Shown: piece after piece, positions 19,350-25,446 of the stretch
Layout: each line of letters starts with the position of its first letter
How positions within the stretch are numbered: position 1 is the first letter of the stretch
Source of the DNA: Pelargonium cotyledonis
Lineage: Eukaryota; Streptophyta; Magnoliopsida; Geraniales; Geraniaceae
Assembly: GCA_036897625.1 (NCBI GenBank)
Contig: JAYMTA010000667.1
Span: 1-25,446, forward strand
Direction of reading: 5' to 3'
DNA: 25,446 bases
Translations under genes and position numbers: made by a program
The notes under the pieces: model-generated
Told to the model about the DNA's origin: nothing
Database searches by the model: none
Seen by the model: the letters and a program-made list of their open reading frames with translations, nothing else

Positions 19350-20042
19350 AAGAATATTATTAACAATTCATGCATAACTAATTTATTAGAAAATGAAACA
19401 AAATACTCATTTTTAGACAAAAATGCAAGAAGGGCCCAATGACTAGTGGGGGAAGAATATTGGAGGGGCACGACGACCCCAATGGAGGTCGGAAAGGCCA
19501 TTACTAACGAGGTGGTGAAGCAAGAGGAGGAGGAGGAGAGGACCGGTAACACTATATTGGACAATAAGAGGAGTAGGATGGTGACAGATGCAAGGAACCA
19601 ACATGATTAGCGGACCAAAAAAATGAGGTTCGCCTAACCAAATGATCAGGTCTAGAAGGTTGCACAACAATGGAGAAGGCGGGCCACTTCTAGACAGGGA
19701 GGAGACTAGTATTTGTCTCCCAAAGCCGATGGTGATGTTGCCCACGTACGACTGTGGAACATCTTGTCGACTTAATCACGTCGGGTCTCGTGTTAGGATC
19801 CGAGATGACAGGTTTTGGTTTGCTAAGTCAATTGGTTTTTTTGTTTTGAGTTTTCTTTTCAGGTTATGGTTTGTTTGATTCGAGGCGGTAGATCAACGAT
19901 GTAGGGTTTGGTGTAATCCATACTTTTATTTCTATGTTCTAGTCTGGTTTAGGAGCTCCAAATGTTTGGTTGTAACTAAACCCATGAGCATATTTTATTA
20001 TTATTATTAAAAGTTATGGTGTTTTCCCCCAAAAAAAAAAAA
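19350..20042 (+). mobile_element. Retroposed-looking segment with 3' A-tract (LINE-like or retrocopy)
   Basis: This segment is clearly less AT-rich than its surroundings and reads like transcribed DNA. It ends in TTCCCCC followed by about 13 A (20030-20042). The flanks AACTTTTTATA (about 19341) and AACTTTTATA (about 20042) could be an imperfect target duplication. No reverse transcriptase or endonuclease motif is visible, so it would be a 5'-truncated LINE tail or a processed copy. A 42-codon frame at 19482-19610 with an EEEEE patch has no known relative. Confidence 0.3.
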
Positions 20043-20044
20043 AC

Positions 20045-21784
20045 TTTTATATCATAAAGTCAACATTTTTCTATTTAAATGTCAATGTTTTTATCATATT
20101 ATATTATTTGTATCACTTATATAAATTTACATCAAAATTTTATTATTTGAAATTATTTTCTTAAACTAATTGACGACAGAAATATGTAGTTGAAGATGGT
20201 TAATTTTGACAATTAACATGTAAAAGGTAAGGCATAATATGAGTAATATTTATTTCTCTTTCTACTTTCACTTTTGAGATTGCCAAAAAAAAAAAAAAAA
20301 CTTATATGCAGAAGGCTCATCATTTAAAAGTAGATAAAAAACAGACAAGAAACAATGTGATTGCTTTTACAACCCTCAAATTTCTTACATGACAATATTT
20401 GATTAGATGTGTCATGTTCAAAACTAAGTGAGTTGTGTTACCAAATAAGTCTAAATTCACGTCATGTTTTATTTTTTTGATTTATACCATGGAATTTTTG
20501 AACGGGTCATTATATCCGCAATTGACACCAGTTAAAACTTTTACCTCTCCTCATAGATGTGTAACGTGTTGGGTAATTCACATCATGTTTTATTTTGTAA
20601 GTTATTCAAATATTAAGATTTTTTTTTTAAGTTACTAAGTGTTTGTTTGGAAAAACTTATCATAAGCTAAAAGTTGTTTCTTAACAATTTTTGAAAGCCA
20701 AAATTGTTTGGTAACAAAAGTAAATATAAGTAATTTTGTGTCTTTCTTCAAAAAAAAAAAAAGTAATTTTGTGTCATGTATATATAAATATTGTAATATA
20801 AAACTATTTTATAAAATAACTAAAAAAGTACATAAAATTTATAAAAAGAAAATACATGAGACTGTAATAATATTATTAAATTTTAGTGGTTAAATTGATT
20901 ATTCTTATTTGAGGTCAAAGGTTCAATTCTTGGTGCTTTTGGTTTTGTTGGCAATTTTTTTTATTTATTTAACAGAAATAGAAAATAAAAAAGCTATACA
21001 TAAATTTGAATTTTTGTGCTGATGTAGTAGCTCCGGTTTTGTGGGATGGGTTGACACTGTTTTAGTTGAATTCTAATCTTTATGTTTGAGTCTTTGTCTA
21101 GCAGAGTCTCTTTAGTGTAGAAATATTATATAGTAAGTGGATGCTACTTCTCATCCACGGAGAATTCTAATTTAGGAGTATAGGGAACGTGCTTTAGCTT
21201 ATAAAGAGTTTACGTTATAACAGATTGATAGACAAACAAATCAAGTGACGAATTTTATGTGTAAATTTTGTTAATCAGCTTGTAGCTCAATATCTCACCC
21301 TTCTATGGGTGCAATTACTTTACCTAAGGATGATTGTAATTGTATTCCGGATTCACATGTTTTTTCATCAGAGAACCTTTTACCAATACTCTCGAGTATT
21401 TCCTTCCTACTTCGTATGATATTTGGCCCTCTTGAGGCTTCTTAATGGATTTTCTTTTTCTTTCCAGATCAAAAAATAATAATAAATAAAAAGTAGGTGC
21501 TTGAACTTCTAATTTTGTGTCACCAGAATTAGACCAAACTTCATCCGAGCTCAAACATGGTCCATGACTTCGCCAGGGATTAGCTAGAACAGATCAAGAA
21601 AAACTGGAACATAAATGGCAGAGATGTTACAGAAATTATGACAAGCTCAAACCGAGCGAGCTTTGAAATCTAACTGCGAGGAAATTAACATTTTCAACAA
21701 AATGGATACAAAATTTACCAATTTTCTTTCACAAACACAAATTTAAACTAACTACAAATGTTGCAACAAAGAACAACTGGGACC
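20045..21784. other. AT-rich spacer, no gene
   Basis: Poly-A runs (20285-20300, about 20750) and AT-rich DNA. The sequence at 20488-20560 (ACCATGGAATTTTTGAACGG, then CGCAATTGACACC) weakly resembles the body of the SINE-like element at 2977-3165 and may be a decayed relative. The sequence 21000-21560 is more balanced in base composition but carries no recognisable product. The final part is the 3' flank of the L11 gene. Confidence 0.4.
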
Positions 21785-23699
21785 CTACACAAGTTCCTCC
21801 TTCTTTTTGGGTTCAAGAATGGGAGGATCAACATCGATGCCCATATTAGCAGCAGTCCCTGCAATAATTCTCATCGCTGATTCAATAGTCATACAATTCA
21901 GATCAGGCAGCTTCTCAGTAGCTATTGTACGCACTTGATCAGCTGTTACTTTCCCCACTTTCTCCCTCTTAGGATCTTTAGAACCTTTATCAACTCCTAC
22001 ACGATTTACACAAAATAGTTATTCATAAGCATCTAATGGAATTATGTGAAAAGGTCTAATTATTTAATTTTTGGCATTCACTGTACGCTACATCTCAGAA
22101 GAACACGTCAATTATTGATTGCCTAGAGATACCATCCATTGACTCTACAATATACAAACAAAGCCATCCTCCATAAGAAGTTACTATTGATCTTATCAGC
22201 GTGTGACATTGTCAATATATATCAGAAGAGTAACCGACTACCTTGGACTTAGTTCCTCAACAGTGAGAATGTGCAATAGAGAGCCAAGGTCCCTTTTTAG
22301 CACTGTGTCCACAAGCTAACTAGAACTAACTTCCTCCATCCCAAAATGAGTGTCCTCTCTCCTTTCTATGAAATTAGTTATGAAAAAATTACCAATAATA
22401 TTCTTATAGTAACTTACTATCCTTTGAGATTGTTATAACACACGTCCATAAGGATACAAGAGCAAAATGTAAATAACTTTTCCTCAATTTTTCTCTTTAA
22501 AACAATCTATTTGGGACGGATGGAGTAGTTCTTATGCACAACTAAAATAGGCCTTTGTCATTTCCACTAGGTGTGATAATTTAGGTCATGACTCGTGACA
22601 CAAACACGACACAAATTTATGTAGGTTTGCGTTCAGCTTAATTGGGAGCCACCTGAATGCTTCAGCAACGTTAACCCAATAAATAACATACAGCTGTCCA
22701 CTAACATGTCAGAAAATAAGTGGTATCAAAGCAGGAAGCCTTATTTGGGTTTAGCAGGAGTGGAAAAATATGGATCCATTTTAAGAATTATTAAAACAAT
22801 ATGAAATGTGAGAGGTTAGCAACCCTGTGCAAAAATGTTGGTAAATTCATAAAGTAGAAACTAGAGGATGTTTAAGTAAACATGGAGATAAGTAGTAAGA
22901 TATAACATTATAATACACAACTTAACAAAAGCGATAGTGTGAGCTACCACAAATGAAAGAGGAAAATATAATAGTTTGGAAATTGGTTTAGTTGCTGTTC
23001 TTTTAAAACCATAACAAAAAAAGAGCAGGACATGAATACTTGGAACTGAAAGTAATAGACAGATCCGGATGACACTAGTGGTTTAATGAGCCTTGTTGGA
23101 TTAACATACGCAAAGAGAAGAAAGTACATACACAAAAACATTGAAGTTTTAGTAGTTCCACAACAATCTGCAACAACTAATATACCAGTTAGGTTATGTG
23201 AGACTCATGTATACCAATTACTAAGTACCAACCGCATCAGTTCATTGTCATTAGATAATTCACAGCCCTCCAACCATTATTAGCAACATTTGTCAGCACA
23301 AATAAGCTCAATTAAACAGGATTAAAGAAGATATGCTGAAATTATTAGAAGATTATATTTATACCTGCAGCCTTAAGAAGCAGAATCGAAGCCGGCGGTG
23401 TCTTCAAAATAAAGGTGAAGCTTTTATCCTGCAACGCACAATCAACTGACCCTAAAACCACGCACACAAGACAAGCCAGTCCAAAGGAACACAAGTGAAT
23501 TCAATAAAAAGCAAGAACTCACGTCGTAGACTGTAATTTCGACCGGAATAACATATCCAGGTTTGTCAGCGGTTCTGGCATTGTAATCCTTACAAAAAGC
23601 CATGATATTAACACCCTTGGAACCAAGCGCAGGCCCAACAGGCGGCGCCGGAGTGGCCTTCCCGGCCTCCAGAGCCAGCTTTATCATCCCCACCACTGC

Positions 23700-23731
<32 letters not shown>

Positions 23732-23995
23732 AATTGACGAAAAGGGTGTTGATAAAAAGCAAAAAGAAAGAGACCCAGAAGCGAAATGGAATCGAGTACC
23801 TTTCTTGGCTTTGCCACCGGCCTTAGGAGGTGCCATGGCGACGACGCAGAGGCGCCTGGGAGGTGAAGCGACAAGGGGGGTTTGCTTGAAGGTAAGGAAT
23901 TGGGGAGAAATGCGAGTGTGCGAGGACAAGCTCATGGGTGAACCCAGAAACGAAGAGCTGAGCTTCGCATTAGAGGTGGAAAGAGAAGACGCCAT
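21785..23995 (-). CDS. RPL11: Plastid 50S ribosomal protein L11 (uL11c)
   Basis: On the minus strand the exons are 23995-23800, 23695-23523, 23428-23365 and 21996-21785. Phases agree and give 214 aa. uL11 forms the GTPase-associated stalk base on 23S rRNA of the plastid ribosome. Residues 1 to about 53 are a Ser-rich transit peptide ([20 protein letters not shown]...), then mature [11 protein letters not shown]. The N-terminal domain has [26 protein letters not shown], the proline-rich hinge face that binds thiostrepton in bacteria, and [25 protein letters not shown] and LLLKAAG follow. The rRNA-binding C-terminal domain has [14 protein letters not shown] and [13 protein letters not shown]. 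The Met at 23995 is preferred over an upstream in-frame Met (24079) because it begins the typical transit peptide. Length is close to other plant L11c (about 220). No defect seen. Confidence 0.95.
22329..22527. mobile_element. Stowaway-type MITE in RPL11 intron 3
   Basis: The left end ACTTCCTCCATCCCAAAATG and right end TTTGGGACGGATGGAGTA are inverted copies of the classic Stowaway terminus (CTCCNTCCGTCCC). The element is about 200 bp and AT-rich inside, and sits in the 1368-nt third intron. TA flanks are compatible with Tc1/mariner target choice. It resembles the copy at 3453-3663 at its ends only. Confidence 0.6.
23698..23731 (-). repeat. (CAA)n microsatellite at the RPL11 intron 1 acceptor
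   Basis: About ten CAA units on the plus strand, read as (GTT)n in the transcript, run straight into the acceptor CAG at 23698-23696 of a 104-nt intron. The repeat takes the place of the usual pyrimidine tract. Confidence 0.8.
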
Positions 23996-24079
23996 GGCTA
24001 GAAGCTTAGAACAGAGGAGAGTGTGTTGGTTTGGAATATGATTTTGAATCAAAATTGAATTTTTGGATGAAATCCACAA

Positions 24080-24320
24080 GATTGTGTCCTCTCCTCCTAT
24101 CTTCTATATCTCTTCCTTCTGGGTCAGTTGTCTTCAACCTTTGGAGGACAGACCTTGACCTCAAAACGGTACCGTGTTGTTGAGATTAGAACGGCGTCGT
24201 TGGATTGTTGGTGGAAGAGAGAAAGCCCACGGGCCTAAAGTTTATGGGCCGAGCTTCATGAGGCTCAAACATATTTAGGCCCACTTACAAAGTATAAGAG
24301 AGCCCAATACAATCTCCTGA
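24080..24320 (-). promoter_or_regulatory. RPL11 promoter with site II-type motifs
   Basis: Upstream of the L11 start are AAGCCCACGGGCC (about 24223), TATGGGCCGAG (24243), TTAGGCCCACTT (24276) and GAGCCCAAT (24300), a site II-type cluster. Nearer the gene are the palindrome ACGGTACCGT (about 24166) and AACGGCGTCGTT (about 24190), a motif common in plant promoters. The pattern matches that of TIM13. Confidence 0.55.
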
Positions 24321-25085
24321 ATAACCAACACTGTCACGTTTGGGTCGCAAACGGTCGGACCATATAAGATCTAATTCAAATTTTGAAATGAAACATGAGA
24401 AGTGATACGATAATATTTTGGATTAGTAGTTTAGCACGAGCGAAGTGTCTTGATGAACAAGTTTGTACTTGCAGATCTCTTCACAAACACAAATTCTATA
24501 ATATCAAAACTAAATACTATCTCAAAAATTTTAGTTTCCTTTTCTCGAACTCTCATTTCAGCAACGACATGCATACACTATTTTCACAGATAACATATTG
24601 CCATCATTTTGAGTCATTGCCGATAAAAATACTCATAGACACATAGGAAGACACACTGCAATGGATTCAAACTATAAAAACAACACGGGTTTTTTGGGCT
24701 TTTAGCCGAATAGAAACAATAAATTGGAGATTTGGCCACAATCTTTGATAATTTAGAGAATTGGCCCCCATTTTATTTTTGTGAATAAAATATAGGACCC
24801 TTGGCGCCACTCCCCCTTCCCGGAATTCCAGCTCCGGCCACCGGTGAGAATATATTTTTTTTTTGTCCAAAACAAAATTACGTTCTTTTATATATAATTA
24901 AAAATTACAATTTATACCCTTTGCCATGACCAATAATTGCCACAATTTTGTCGTTTCAATACACGAAGCGACATCGGATTTAGCCGACAAAAAAATTATT
25001 TCGCGATTATTCAAATGTAATTACAAAGTCGTGGAAAAAAAAATATTTATTACATAAATGTAGAAAATTGATACAATAGGCAAAA
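24321..25085. other. Intergenic DNA, no gene
   Basis: Mostly AT-rich. The block 24750-24850 is GC-richer (CCCGGAATTCCAGCTCCGGC, then CACCGG) and ends against a T-run. It looks like part of a repeat, but its family was not recognised. Nothing else can be supported. Confidence 0.4.
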
Positions 25086-25446
25086 TTAATTATGACGATT
25101 TGTCAAATGACTACCAGTACCACAACGTTTAGGATAGTGAATGCGTCTTAAATTATACACTGGTTGTGGTTGGTTGGATGACTCTTCGTCAATATCTTCA
25201 ACTGATTCTGAATGAAAATTTTGTGAGGGCATAGGTGTAGGAGTGTGCTGAAAGGGTGTTTGCATGTAAGATTCAAAATTCGGATTTGATGATTGATGAA
25301 GTGGGAATTGATAAGATGGGGATGGTTGTAATGGACTTGTTTGGTCAATAAATGGAAGATTGGCCCCAAACACATTTAAGAAGTCATCCCCCGTGGGTTC
25401 AGTTTGTTGTGTTGGAAATTGATGACTTGAAGAACCCACATGCATA
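25086..25446 (-). CDS. C-terminal end of an unknown Pro/Gln/Ser-rich protein, cut by the window edge
   Basis: The minus-strand frame is open from the window end to TAA at 25088-25086 (about 119 codons seen). It is rich in Pro, Gln, Ser and His (QTPFQHTPTPMPSQNFHSES), then acidic (VEDIDEESS). It ends YNLRRIHYPKRCGTGSHL. A short basic patch followed by CGTG(S/G)HL at the very end recalls plant mobile-domain proteins of the MAIN / phosphatase-7-long-form group, many linked to Mutator-like elements. That is a resemblance of a few residues only, since the domain itself would lie outside the window. Could equally be a transposase-derived or unrelated protein. Confidence 0.35.
   Translation of the reverse strand, partial: MHVGSSSHQFPTQQTEPTGDDFLNVFGANLPFIDQTSPLQPSPSYQFPLHQSSNPNFESYMQTPFQHTPTPMPSQNFHSESVEDIDEESSNQPQPVYNLRRIHYPKRCGTGSHLTNRHN

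Noticed and set aside
19482-19610. 42-codon ORF with a run of Glu
   Set aside because: Short, no relatives recognised, and lies inside a retroposed-looking segment.
23602-23874. Poly-Cys and poly-Thr ORFs over the CAA repeat
   Set aside because: They are other-frame readings of the RPL11 exons and the intron 1 microsatellite.
1-25446. CRISPR arrays, tRNA or rRNA genes
   Set aside because: No regular spacer-repeat arrays seen and no convincing cloverleaf or rRNA sequence; the only tRNA-like boxes are in the SINE-like element.

Overview
This is nuclear DNA from a flowering plant, most likely a eudicot. The genes have many introns with GT-AG borders, AT-rich introns and spacers, and small DNA transposons of plant type. 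Their products include a plastid ribosomal protein with a transit peptide, a vacuolar-type zinc transporter, an RLCK-VII kinase and COMT-type O-methyltransferases. I cannot name the species. No virus, phage or bacterial operon structure is visible.

Layout, left to right. (1) 427-1905 (+): small Tim TIM13 of the mitochondrial intermembrane space, behind a promoter rich in site II and telo-box motifs; its last codons look frameshifted by a 10-nt deletion. (2) About 1.9-3.7 kb: spacer with a reverse-oriented SINE-like element and a Stowaway-type MITE. (3) 5290-5658 (+): nuclear L16-type organellar ribosomal protein, whose N-terminal or 5' exon is unresolved. (4) 5885-6073: an unrecognised ORF, possibly a gene fragment. 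(5) 6671-9897 (+): five-exon RLCK-VII/PBS1-like kinase with a GC-AG intron and a DLG motif in place of DFG. (6) 9977-13258: two class I plant O-methyltransferase genes placed head to head as an inverted duplication, sharing a largely palindromic divergent promoter. (7) 13567-14787 (-): intronless coding region of an MTP1-type zinc transporter, probably preceded by a 1.8-kb 5'-UTR intron carrying a hAT-like MITE. (8) About 16.7-21.7 kb: gene-poor, AT-rich, with a Helitron 3' end, a Mutator-type MITE with long inverted repeats and a 9-bp target duplication, and a retroposed-looking segment with an A-tract. (9) 21785-23995 (-): four-exon plastid ribosomal protein L11 with a Stowaway-type MITE in its large intron. 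(10) 25086-25446 (-): the C-terminal end of an unknown proline/glutamine-rich protein that runs off the window.

The genes do not form one pathway. TIM13, L16 and L11 are organelle-biogenesis housekeeping genes; TIM13 and L11 have similar site II-type promoters. The methyltransferase pair is the one true local gene family. Its two copies differ at a splice acceptor and at positions expected to contact substrate, so recent duplication followed by divergence, or decay of one copy, is the main story. I saw no clear sign of an entirely new system. The strongest leads are the palindromic methyltransferase locus, the splice-acceptor shift in its left copy, and the altered TIM13 C-terminus.
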